Shown in pieces: positions 1 to 5,366 of a DNA stretch of 9,810 nucleotides. The notes under the pieces are model-generated. The model searched no databases. It was not told the DNA's origin and worked only from the letters and a program-made list of their open reading frames with translations. Each line of letters begins with the position of its first letter. Position 1 is the stretch's first letter. Source of the stretch: Nitrospira sp. (GTDB taxonomy: Bacteria > Nitrospirota > Nitrospiria > Nitrospirales > Nitrospiraceae); assembly GCA_015904075.1 (NCBI GenBank), contig JABMDH010000079.1, forward strand, positions 30,763 through 40,572. The letters are read 5' to 3'. Position numbers and translations under genes: made by a program.

Positions 1-200
1 TCGTGGAACAGGCCGGCCGCTGAGTTGCCTGCTTGAATCGCTCCTGCCCCGATGCTACAGTTTCGCCGCTTTTGTTTCCCCAAAAGTGACAACTCGCCCG
101 CTGATCGTGCGATGACCGGTCACAGTGATGGTAAGGAGTGCCATCGTCATTGTGATGCCGGTTGACGATTGGTGTATGACGTGACTGTTCGGGGACAGTT
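1..200. other. Left-edge region with no supported gene
   Basis: I find no convincing gene here. In plus frame 3 the window opens with a short reading frame ending in a TGA at 21-23 (residues VEQAGR before the stop). It could be the tail of an upstream gene, but six codons cannot establish this. A small A/T-rich stem (CTTTTG 69-74 with CAAAAG 81-86) and a larger hairpin (113-164, listed separately) lie before the tRNA. The tRNA promoter is not clear: TTGACG at 162-167 looks like a -35 box, but no good -10 box stands at the right distance. Confidence 0.4.
113..164. other. Long imperfect hairpin upstream of tRNA-Leu
   Basis: Pairing can be traced by hand. Bases 115-119 (ACCGG) pair with 158-162, and 120-124 (TCACA) pair with 151-155. 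Bases 125-126 pair with 149-150, with a G-U at 125, and GATGG 127-131 pairs with CCATC 141-145. Small bulges lie at 146-148 and 156-157. The 9-nt loop (132-140) contains AAGGAG. No T-tract follows, so it is not a textbook intrinsic terminator. It could end an upstream transcript, be a small structured RNA, or be a repeat-derived palindrome. Confidence 0.5.
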
Positions 201-290
201 GCCGGAGTGGCGGAATTGGTAGACGCAAGGGACTTAAAATCCCTCGGGCTCACAAGGCCCGTGCCGGTTCGATTCCGGCCTCCGGCACCA
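201..290 (+). tRNA. tRNA-Leu (anticodon UAA)
   Basis: This is a complete class II tRNA. The acceptor stem GCCGGAG (201-207) pairs with CTCCGGC (280-286), followed by discriminator A287 and an encoded CCA (288-290). The anticodon stem AGGGA (228-232) pairs with TCCCT (240-244) around a seven-base loop whose centre, 235-237, reads TAA, decoding UUA and UUG-type leucine codons. A long variable arm (CGGGCT/AGGCCCG around 245-261) is typical of leucine tRNAs, and a GTTCGATTC T-loop is present. A non-coding gap of 49 bases separates it from the next start codon. Confidence 0.97.
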
Positions 291-339
291 GTTGCATGAG
301 AATCAGGTCTGTGTCGCAAACGAACCGATTGAGGGATGC

Positions 340-585
340 ATGGATACAAAAGGGATTGTGTCGCTGGTTGCCGGTATTGCGCTTTTGTTTTTTGTCATTG
401 GGGTCGGAGCGTGGGTGATGACATCACCGCTGGAAGCCAGTGAGACGCAGACGAAGCGGTGCAATGACTACGTGGATGAGTTGGATATGGTGAAGAAGTA
501 CAACTGGTTTTGGACACCCTATCACCGGCGAATGGCCTTCAACGATTGCGTTACAAAGAAGTTGGGCGCGTCGCCACAACCATAA
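340..585 (+). CDS. Small single-helix membrane protein, function unknown
   Basis: The product is 81 residues from ATG 340, chosen because GAGGG (331-335) stands at a plausible ribosome-binding distance; the frame also stays open upstream to a TTG at 292. Residues about 5-28 form one strongly hydrophobic helix (VSLVAGIALLFFVIGVGAWVM). A charged 50-residue tail follows, with two cysteines (in RCNDY and NDCVT) and an aromatic YNWFW stretch. The pattern fits an N-terminal signal anchor or an uncleaved signal with the tail outside the cytoplasm, where the cysteines might pair. I do not recognise the family. It lies just after tRNA-Leu and before a secreted-protein gene on the same strand, with a strong hairpin between, so co-transcription is uncertain. 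Confidence 0.65.
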   Translation: MDTKGIVSLVAGIALLFFVIGVGAWVMTSPLEASETQTKRCNDYVDELDMVKKYNWFWTPYHRRMAFNDCVTKKLGASPQP

Positions 586-595
586 CGAAACTGTG

Positions 596-630
596 CCGTC
601 GGAACTCTTGTCCCGAGAGATTTCCGGCGG
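596..630 (+). terminator. Strong hairpin between two genes, terminator-like or RBS-masking
   Basis: CCGTCGGAA (596-604) pairs with TTCCGGCGG (622-630) with one U-G wobble. Continuing inward, CTCTT (605-609) pairs with GAGAG (615-619) around a five-base loop, giving about 14 base pairs with a 2-nt bulge. It begins 11 nt after the stop at 585. No run of T follows, which argues against a classical intrinsic terminator. The 3' arm carries GGCGG, the only Shine-Dalgarno-like sequence near the next gene, so a translational role is an alternative. Confidence 0.45.
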
Positions 631-666
631 GATCGATTGATCGGTTCTGCTCACCAGCGGTGTTCC

Positions 667-1095
667 ATGTCGTCCTCTCGTAGGTTTTTCCGAGAAGTCT
701 TCCACGGTGTGCTCCTGGTGGTGATACTTCAATTGTGGGGTGCGGTCTCCGTTTGTGCGGAGTGGCGGTTGGTTGATGGTCACAATAGGGCGAAGGTCTA
801 TGTCGATACCGAGACCATCAGCCGGCACGGTGAGTTGGTCAGTGTGTGGGTCATGGATGATCTGCAGGCCGCTCAGGCATGGGGGCTCAGGAAATACTTA
901 TCCACTCTGGCACAGGAGGAGCATGACTGTGCCAGAGAGCGCTTTCGGCTCCAGGCCTTAGAATATTATTCTGGAAATATGGGATCAGGCGAGGCGTTCT
1001 ACAAGACAGCAGGCGAGTCGGATTGGACCCCGATTCCACGAGGAACATTAGCGCAATCGGTGTGGAAATTCGTGTGTGTCGGGAAGATACGATGA
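667..1095 (+). CDS. Secreted Surface-adhesin-E-like protein
   Basis: From ATG 667 the product has 142 residues. A signal peptide is clear: RR near the N-terminus, a hydrophobic core at about 13-28, and probable cleavage after VCA (residue 31), releasing a mature protein starting EWRLV. The mature part resembles the Surface-adhesin protein E domain family (PF16747, recalled from family pattern, not searched). Features are an early VYVD strand (44-47), a DC pair near 87-88, the YYSGNMGSGE stretch (100-109), and a C-terminal W-K-F-x-C. Cys88 and Cys137 could form a disulfide. An upstream in-frame TTG (637) would lengthen the N-terminus but give a worse signal peptide. A paralogue lies at 2369-2836. 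The exact role is unknown; the family name comes from a Haemophilus adhesin, and adhesion should not be assumed here. Confidence 0.75.
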   Translation: MSSSRRFFREVFHGVLLVVILQLWGAVSVCAEWRLVDGHNRAKVYVDTETISRHGELVSVWVMDDLQAAQAWGLRKYLSTLAQEEHDCARERFRLQALEYYSGNMGSGEAFYKTAGESDWTPIPRGTLAQSVWKFVCVGKIR

Positions 1096-1242
1096 GGGAG
1101 CGGATTTTGCGCCGTCAGGCCGAAAGACGCGATAGCGCAGGTGGGACAACCGTCATTGGTCGATCGTCATTCGATCCGAGCCACTGACCACTCACCAGTA
1201 TGTCCGGATGCTATCGGCCATCAGCTATCAGCTCTTGTCTTT

Positions 1243-1416
1243 TTAGTATTCGTCGATTTCGTCCGTTTCATCGATCAGTTCTGCCGTGATCTCGGCCGGT
1301 TCTCCAGTCCACTGAGTCAGAGGGATCCCTTTGGCTTTCAGAATGGCTTCCTGTTCGGTCCCCGCCGCAAGGGTCAGTTCATAATGAATCGTGTGCCGCA
1401 CTTGAAACATTCTCAT
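1243..1416 (-). CDS. 57-residue acidic small protein
   Basis: A short minus-strand gene starts with ATG at 1416 and ends with TAA at 1243-1245. An excellent Shine-Dalgarno, AGGAG (plus-strand 1423-1427), stands 6 nt before the ATG. The protein begins MRMFQVRHTIHYELT and contains an A-G-T-E-Q-E-A-I-L-K-A segment and a very acidic tail (ELIDETDEIDEY). The alternating hydrophobic start followed by a helix with the E-x-E-A-I-x-K-A pattern looks like a small beta-alpha fold, but I recognise no named family. A GC-rich hairpin (1434-1446, CCGGC-GTT-GCCGG) sits just upstream of the ribosome-binding site. The overlapping plus-strand reading frame at 1141-1431 is its antisense shadow. It converges with the gene ending at 1095. 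Confidence 0.7.
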   Translation of the reverse strand: MRMFQVRHTIHYELTLAAGTEQEAILKAKGIPLTQWTGEPAEITAELIDETDEIDEY

Positions 1417-1911
1417 ACGCGTCTCCTGTGATACCGGCGTTGCCGGAATAACTGAACAACTCCACTGCGTGATCGCTGTGAGCTAATCCCTACTAAGAGG
1501 GAGCGCTGTCGGTCGGGACATTAGAGTTTGGGTGTATGCCGGAGTCCTGTTGTTTTTCAGGGTGTCCATACATGCGAGCCATGGTTCGTTCATGCATACG
1601 GGGTCTCGGTCCGGCATGTTGGGACTGTCGGGCATACAGGTTGATTCCGTGGTGTCTTGCCGGAGTACTATTCCGTTTGAGTCCAAGATCGTCGCCTGTT
1701 TGGCCAACGAGGGCTGTGATGGACGAACGAGTTTTATCCTAAGTGCGACGGTATTGGGAAGTCCAATTGAAAATGCGAGGTGGGCCGGTTGCGACGGGGT
1801 TGATTCAGCGGGAGGAAGACAGGGCTGGCGGCGCTCTTAGAAAAAGTATTATGATGCCGGCGACGGGATGGCAGATGGTTCTCAAGAATCTGTTCATCGA
1901 GGAGGTGTCAG
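1417..1911. other. Gene-free 495-base intergenic region
   Basis: No reading frame here looks like a protein gene. The plus-strand frame 1532-1840 and minus-strand frame 1483-1707 lack ribosome-binding sites and have compositions typical of chance frames. The region contains the hairpin before the 57-residue gene (1434-1446) and a nested inverted repeat (1533-1638). A second partial copy of the GCCGGAGT core lies at about 1660-1667. A TATTAT (1847-1852) could be a -10 box for the gene at 1912, but no good -35 box is visible. Confidence 0.5.
1533..1638. repeat. Nested inverted repeat, candidate structured RNA or MITE-like remnant
   Basis: The outer arms are exact: TGTATGCC (1533-1540) pairs with GGCATACA (1631-1638). 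After an internal loop, AGTCC (1543-1547) pairs with GGACT (1622-1626). At the centre a second hairpin forms: GCGAGC (1574-1579) and GTTCGT (1584-1589) pair around CATG with G-U pairs at two positions. The near-complementary CATACAT and ATGCATA sequences flank it. The whole element is 106 bp and contains no gene. Whether it is transcribed cannot be told from sequence alone. Confidence 0.5.
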
Positions 1912-2304
1912 ATGGCAGCCAAGGCAACCAAGCTCACGTGTCCCTCATGTAAGGCCGATGACCCCAAGCGACTCAGTGATATGGCTCAGCCGCAATCAGC
2001 CGCTGGTGTCAAAACAGGGCTGGCTCCTCAATATATGCCCCCACGACAACCCTGGGCCTATCTCCAGGGATTTCTGCTCGCCGTTCCGTTCTATGCCGGC
2101 ATTATGCTGTCGCTCACCTCGCCGGGGGAATCGGAGGCAGGTACGGCAAAGGCCGATCTTCTCGGGTCCGTTACCTTTCTGAGCGTGTTGATCGGTTATG
2201 GCGTGTGGAAAAACAAGGCCTACACGAAGAAGCTGGACGAATGGAAGAAGGCCGTTGCTTCCAAGCTGCATTGCTTGCAATGCGGCCACGTGTTCGATTC
2301 GTAG
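1912..2304 (+). CDS. Two-helix membrane protein with split zinc ribbon
   Basis: The product is 130 residues from ATG 1912, preceded by a strong ribosome-binding site (GGAGG at 1901-1905). The N-terminus carries CPSC (residues 10-13) and the C-terminus CLQCGHVF (121-128). These are two halves of the kind of CxxC knuckle seen in zinc ribbons. Between them lie two hydrophobic segments (about 49-69 and 83-99) separated by a short acidic loop (PGESEAGTAKAD), then a lysine-rich helix (residues 100-118). A two-helix hairpin would place both ends on the same face of the membrane, so the four cysteines could bind one zinc ion in the cytoplasm. I do not recognise a named family; the zinc binding is inferred from the cysteine pattern. 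The next gene begins 64 nt after its stop. Confidence 0.8.
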   Translation: MAAKATKLTCPSCKADDPKRLSDMAQPQSAAGVKTGLAPQYMPPRQPWAYLQGFLLAVPFYAGIMLSLTSPGESEAGTAKADLLGSVTFLSVLIGYGVWKNKAYTKKLDEWKKAVASKLHCLQCGHVFDS

Positions 2305-2368
2305 CCGCTGTTCTCTTGCGGCGATCTGTTGTACTGACCCCTGTCGATGTTGCCGGCCCAATTCGCTG

Positions 2369-2836
2369 ATGGCCTCTCCCTTCCCAGTACGATGCAGGAC
2401 AGCTCCAAGGCTCCATAGCATAGGGTTGTTCTGCGTGGCCCTTCTGATTTTGTGCAGTCAATCGGTCTCTGCCGGCTGGGTGCCGGTCGAGAAAGACTAT
2501 GTGGATCCTGGGCGGCAGACTGTCTATCTCGATCCGGATGCCATCATCCGGGAAGAGAGTCTGGTGACGGTCCGGCAATTGACCGACTACAAGTGGATGC
2601 AGGGGAATGATGGATTGGGGCGGTTCATGCCAGGGCCCCACCGGTTTTTCTCGACGACGACCAGTAAACAATTCGATTGCGGATCAAAACGCGTGCGGTT
2701 GCTGGCATTCACAGAGTTCTCAGGGCATATGGGAACCGGTATCGCGGCGAATGGATACGTGGATCAAGACGTCTGGTTGCCGGTCGAACCTGAGAGTATC
2801 AATCACGTATTGTGGGAGTGGGTCTGTGCCCGGTAA
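2369..2836 (+). CDS. Second Surface-adhesin-E-like secreted protein
   Basis: From ATG 2369 the product has 155 residues. A basic N-terminal stretch (RCRTAPR) is followed by a hydrophobic segment (18-29) and a likely cleavage site after VSA (35), giving a mature start GWVPV. The mature protein follows the plan of the product of 667-1095: VYLDPDAI (52-59) matches VYVDTETI, DC (103-104) matches DC, FSGHMGTG (117-124) matches YSGNMGSG, and the end W-E-W-V-C (149-153) matches the W-K-F-x-C end. The two conserved cysteines (104 and 153) are again present. The cysteine after LLIL lacks a small residue before it, so a lipoprotein is unlikely. No good ribosome-binding site is visible before 2369; an in-frame TTG further on (about residue 20) would remove the signal peptide. 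The function is unknown. Confidence 0.72.
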   Translation: MASPFPVRCRTAPRLHSIGLFCVALLILCSQSVSAGWVPVEKDYVDPGRQTVYLDPDAIIREESLVTVRQLTDYKWMQGNDGLGRFMPGPHRFFSTTTSKQFDCGSKRVRLLAFTEFSGHMGTGIAANGYVDQDVWLPVEPESINHVLWEWVCAR

Positions 2837-2854
2837 TGATTTCGCTCTATCAGA

Positions 2855-2871
2855 GCATTCTGCTAGAATGC
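2855..2871 (+). promoter_or_regulatory. Extended -10 promoter overlapped by a perfect palindrome
   Basis: TGCTAGAAT (2861-2869) matches the extended -10 pattern, TGn followed by a five-of-six -10 box. A -35 box is weak at best. The same bases form a perfect inverted repeat: GCATTCT (2855-2861) and AGAATGC (2865-2871) around GCT. The next start codon is GTG 2922, leaving a leader of about 45 nt. The palindrome could be an operator or, less likely without a T-tract, the end of the upstream transcript. Confidence 0.45.
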
Positions 2872-2921
2872 GCCGCCGTGAAAAGTTTTACGCGTGACAT
2901 CGCCATTGCTGAGGTTAAAAC

Positions 2922-3320
2922 GTGACGGATACAGACTCGTTATCCCGTCGGCTGATCATGATTGGATGTGTCGTGGCCGGAGTGGGTGTGGCTGCGGGCG
3001 CGTTTGGCGCGCACATGCTGAAGACCATCCTGGAGCCGTCCATGTTGGCGGCCTATGACACGGCGACGCGGTATCAGATGTACCATGCCTTCGGGATGGT
3101 GCTGGTCGGAATCGTGATGCGAGTCTATGACGATCGGCGGCTGGCCATGTCCGGATGGTTGTTTGCGGCGGGGATGGTCTTGTTCTGCGGCAGTCTCTAC
3201 GGGATTGCGCTTGCGGGGCTGAAGTGGCTGGGCCCGATCACCCCATTGGGCGGATTGACGTTTATTATCGGGTGGGGGCTCTTAGGCTGGCGAGTGTGGA
3301 AGGGAGTTCGTACACCATAA
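2922..3320 (+). CDS. DUF423 family membrane protein
   Basis: The product is 132 residues from GTG 2922, with GAGG (2911-2914) 7 nt upstream. It has the length and pattern of DUF423 proteins (PF04241; E. coli YgdD): four hydrophobic segments (about 10-30, 52-66, 76-97 and 103-124). Family-type motifs are GAFGAH (26-31) at the end of the first helix, YQMYHA (51-56) opening the second, GSLYGIALAG (90-99) and PLGG (108-111). It is an inner-membrane protein. The biochemical role of the family is not established, so no function is offered. It converges with the minus-strand gene ending at 3381, only 60 nt away. Confidence 0.92.
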   Translation: MTDTDSLSRRLIMIGCVVAGVGVAAGAFGAHMLKTILEPSMLAAYDTATRYQMYHAFGMVLVGIVMRVYDDRRLAMSGWLFAAGMVLFCGSLYGIALAGLKWLGPITPLGGLTFIIGWGLLGWRVWKGVRTP

Positions 3321-3324
3321 ACTC

Positions 3325-3392
3325 TGTCGGCCGAGCAACGAGATACGAACGACGCGTCACGAGATACGTTGTTCAAGGTTCTAGGGCCGACA
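3325..3392. terminator. Bipartite inverted repeat between convergent genes
   Basis: TGTCGGCC (3325-3332) pairs with GGCCGACA (3385-3392), and the adjacent GAGCAACG (3333-3340) pairs with CGTTGTTC (3367-3374) with one G-U. A bulge of ten bases (3375-3384) lies on one side. The inner part holds two exact copies of ACGAGATACG (3338-3347 and 3359-3368). It lies between the ends of two converging genes and overlaps the last codons of the minus-strand one, so a bidirectional transcription end is plausible. There is no strong T-tract on either strand. Confidence 0.4.
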
Positions 3393-4382
3393 ATCTGCAG
3401 TGCGTTTCGCGGTAATTGGTCCCCAACCGCCGGTGTTGTTGACGAACGACCCTTCGATTCTTGTCGCCTCCTTCAATCCTTCGCGAACGAGGAGGAGGCT
3501 GTCTTCCTGCACATAGTTGCCGTTTTCCCACCGCAAGTACACGCTATCGCCGAGAATCACGGTTTCAACCGGTAGCTGGACGTTGGGCGGTGTCTGTCCG
3601 GCCGGAGGGAAGCTGATGACAGTTTTCTGTTCCTGATGTTGTCGGTGGTTGTGAATCGTCCACTGCCACGTTCCGCAGAGGCGCGCCAGGCCTCTGGCCT
3701 GCCTCACGCGATCCTTCCACTCACGAAGTGACCACCAGGCGGTCAGCGCTTCTTGATGTGCTTCAAATGCCACCCGGTGGGCGGCAAGGAGCAGGGCTGT
3801 CCGTCTCGTCCGGGACTCGGACTGAGCCAAATCCTGGGGCAATGGGTCCTTCAATAGTCGAAGGAGTTCAGCAAGAGACGGCAGGCGGCTGCCGGCATTC
3901 ATCCATTCGTGCCGTGCAGTGGACGGTGTTCCTGCGGCAGTTGAGGCGGCCACGGTTTCGTCATTGGCACGCCGGATGGAATCGGCCAATTGCCATGCCG
4001 CAAGCGCCGCTATCAGTTCATGGGCGGACTGAGACAATTCGGCAATACCCAATTCCTTCGTCACAGTAGCCGACAATCCCTTGGCGCCCAATATATTGGC
4101 GGCATCCTTCAATCCGAGGGCAGGGCCGATGGTCGATGTGAACAGCGCCATGGCGCCGGGATTCGAGTCGATCGCGGTGAGTTGAACCGATTGGTCGGCG
4201 ACAATCTCCGCCAGGAGGGCCGGCGAAGTTTGTGTGGCAGGAGCTGCCATTGACGGTGTGACGATACAGGCCAGTGTCGCTAGGACACTGGCGATCCCGA
4301 TGCCATGCGGCGCGAGATGGTCACGCGTCCGCATTACCCATTCAGTGAGGCGTGTGTAGGACTGAAAGAATGTGTTGTTCAT
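3381..4382 (-). CDS. Secreted protein of unknown function ('X', full copy)
   Basis: The product is 333 residues from ATG 4382. Residues 1-27 form a long polar start, then a hydrophobic core (28-41) ends in PSMAAPA, a likely signal-peptidase site near 47; an internal ATG at residue 17 would give a more usual signal peptide. The middle (about 50-230) is alanine- and leucine-rich and probably helical. The C-terminal 100 residues change character, beginning LCGTWQW (235-241) and ending EGSFVNNTGGWGPITAKR (310-327), which suggests a separate beta-rich domain. Cys236 and Cys331 could bridge. I do not recognise the family. It lies 88 nt downstream of a truncated hydrolase copy. Residues 1-101 are repeated in the chimera at 5049-5366. 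Confidence 0.8.
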   Translation of the reverse strand: MNNTFFQSYTRLTEWVMRTRDHLAPHGIGIASVLATLACIVTPSMAAPATQTSPALLAEIVADQSVQLTAIDSNPGAMALFTSTIGPALGLKDAANILGAKGLSATVTKELGIAELSQSAHELIAALAAWQLADSIRRANDETVAASTAAGTPSTARHEWMNAGSRLPSLAELLRLLKDPLPQDLAQSESRTRRTALLLAAHRVAFEAHQEALTAWWSLREWKDRVRQARGLARLCGTWQWTIHNHRQHQEQKTVISFPPAGQTPPNVQLPVETVILGDSVYLRWENGNYVQEDSLLLVREGLKEATRIEGSFVNNTGGWGPITAKRTADCRP

Positions 4383-4389
4383 CTTTATT

Positions 4390-4423
4390 TGCGAGATACG
4401 AGATACGCTTCACGAGATGCATG
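4390..4423. repeat. Degenerate GAGATACG repeat cluster, copy 1
   Basis: Overlapping copies of CGAGATACG or its variants (GCGAGATACG, AGATACGC, CACGAGATG) lie directly before the start of protein X on the minus strand. The homologous cluster is at 5375-5406, and related copies lie in the convergent gap at 3338-3368. The X upstream region has no other clear signal, only AAAG before the ATG. Confidence 0.6.
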
Positions 4424-4470
4424 GTTCGAACAATTTTATAATCAGCAGTTATGAGTTATGCGCGGGCGCA

Positions 4471-5052
4471 TTACGTTCCCTGGAAACAGGCCTTGAGAAA
4501 GGTGGCGGTTCGTTCCCATGCTAATGTCGTGGCGTCGGCTCGATAGGCATCCGGTTTCATCTCATTACAGAATGCGTGGGGTACGTCCGGATAGGTCTGG
4601 ATCTCCGTCCGTTTCCCGTATTCTGCGGCGGCAGCGCGCAGCTCCCGGACCTGCGCCTCGGTCACCCAGGTATCGTTACCGGCCTGGTGATACAGCACGG
4701 GCGACGTGAGGTCGTTCATCAGTTCTCTGGGTTGGACCATGTTCCCGTAGTAGGACACGACGGCGCGTAATCGTTTGCGTTGGCAGGCGAAGCGCAACGC
4801 ATATGAACCGCCCATGCCGTAACCCACGACTCCATGGATATTTCGTTTTGCCATGGTGCGTGTATTGAGATACTCACAGCAGGTATTGATGTCTGTCAGC
4901 ACCTGCGCCTCGTTTTGTTTGTCTTGCAGCGCCGCGGCGACCTCGTCGTTGGCTGTCACCATTCCGCCCAGCCGTCCGTATAGATTGGGAATGATGACCA
5001 TATAGCCCTCGCAGGCCAGTCGTGCACCGAGGTCTTTCATCTGTCCTGTCAA
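4471..5052 (-). pseudogene. Truncated dienelactone-hydrolase-like copy (DLH-B)
   Basis: This is an open frame of 193 codons matching residues 74-266 of the complete gene at 5457-6257, with 10 amino-acid differences by hand count. It lacks the first 73 residues (N-terminal strands and the HDRWG segment), because the duplication joint lies just upstream. The TTG at 5052 that could serve as start is simply the codon for Leu74 in the parent gene and has no proper ribosome-binding site. The core motif GYGMGG, the acid (GNDTW) and the histidine (YPDVPHAF) remain. About three quarters of the DNA differences from the full copy are silent and the frame is intact, so it may still be constrained or recently converted. 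Without its N-terminal part it is unlikely to fold as a normal alpha/beta hydrolase. Confidence 0.7.
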
Positions 5053-5366
5053 TCCCCATCGATTTTGGCGCCCAATATGTTGGCGGCATCCTTCAATCCG
5101 AGGGCAGGACCGATGGCCGATGTGAACAGCGCCATGGCGCCGGTATTTGAATCGATTGCGGTGAGTTGAGCGGATCGGTCCGCGACAACCTCCGCCAGGA
5201 GGGCCGGCGAAGCTTCCAGGGCGGGAGCTGCCATTGATGGCGTGTTGATGCAGGTAAGTACCGCCATCACAAGGGCGATCCCGACGCCATGCAGCGTGAG
5301 ATGATCACGAGTCCGCATCACCCATTCAGCGAGGCGAGCGCAAGACGGAAAGAGTATGTCGTTCAT
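5049..5366 (-). pseudogene. Truncated protein X copy, joined to DLH-B
   Basis: This is a 105-codon frame whose first 101 residues match the N-terminus of the 333-residue protein X (about 77% identical by hand count, 23 differences). It includes the signal-peptide region and the conserved LGLKDAANILGAK end. After that lysine the sequence crosses the duplication joint, adds IDGD and stops. The stop codon TGA (5049-5051) overlaps the TTG (5050-5052) of the truncated hydrolase frame. It lacks the helical middle and the C-terminal domain. If made, it would be a short exported peptide. The upstream ATG context (ACAAAG-ATG) is like that of the full copy. Confidence 0.75.

Larger units (their letters stand above)
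4081..5063. repeat. Tandem duplication, copy B
   Basis: This segment is directly repeated, head to tail, by 5065-6049. It carries, on the minus strand, the C-terminal 196 codons of the hydrolase gene (from the RWG codons at residues 71-73 on), the 88-nt spacer, and the first 101 codons of protein X. Hand alignment gives about 46 differences in the 593-bp hydrolase part (about 8%) and about 47 in the 302-bp X part (about 16%). No transposase or terminal repeat flanks the unit, so unequal recombination or replication slippage is the likely origin. Confidence 0.92.

Noticed and set aside
201..340. tRNA-associated integration site
   Set aside because: No integrase gene and no second copy of the tRNA 3' end anywhere in the window.
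1109..1138. Possible terminator hairpin after the first adhesin-E-like gene
   Set aside because: Only a short bulged stem (CGTC/GACG with alternatives) and no T-tract; too weak to list.
1141..1431. 96-codon plus-strand frame
   Set aside because: No ribosome site or family resemblance; the opposite strand holds a better-supported 57-residue gene.
1532..1840. 102-codon plus-strand frame and the 74-codon minus frame at 1483-1707
   Set aside because: They cross a structured inverted repeat, lack ribosome sites and show no domain-like pattern; treated as chance frames.
2171..2671. 166-codon minus-strand frame and the 141-codon frame at 1996-2421
   Set aside because: Antisense to the zinc-ribbon membrane protein and the second adhesin-E-like gene, with no ribosome-binding site.
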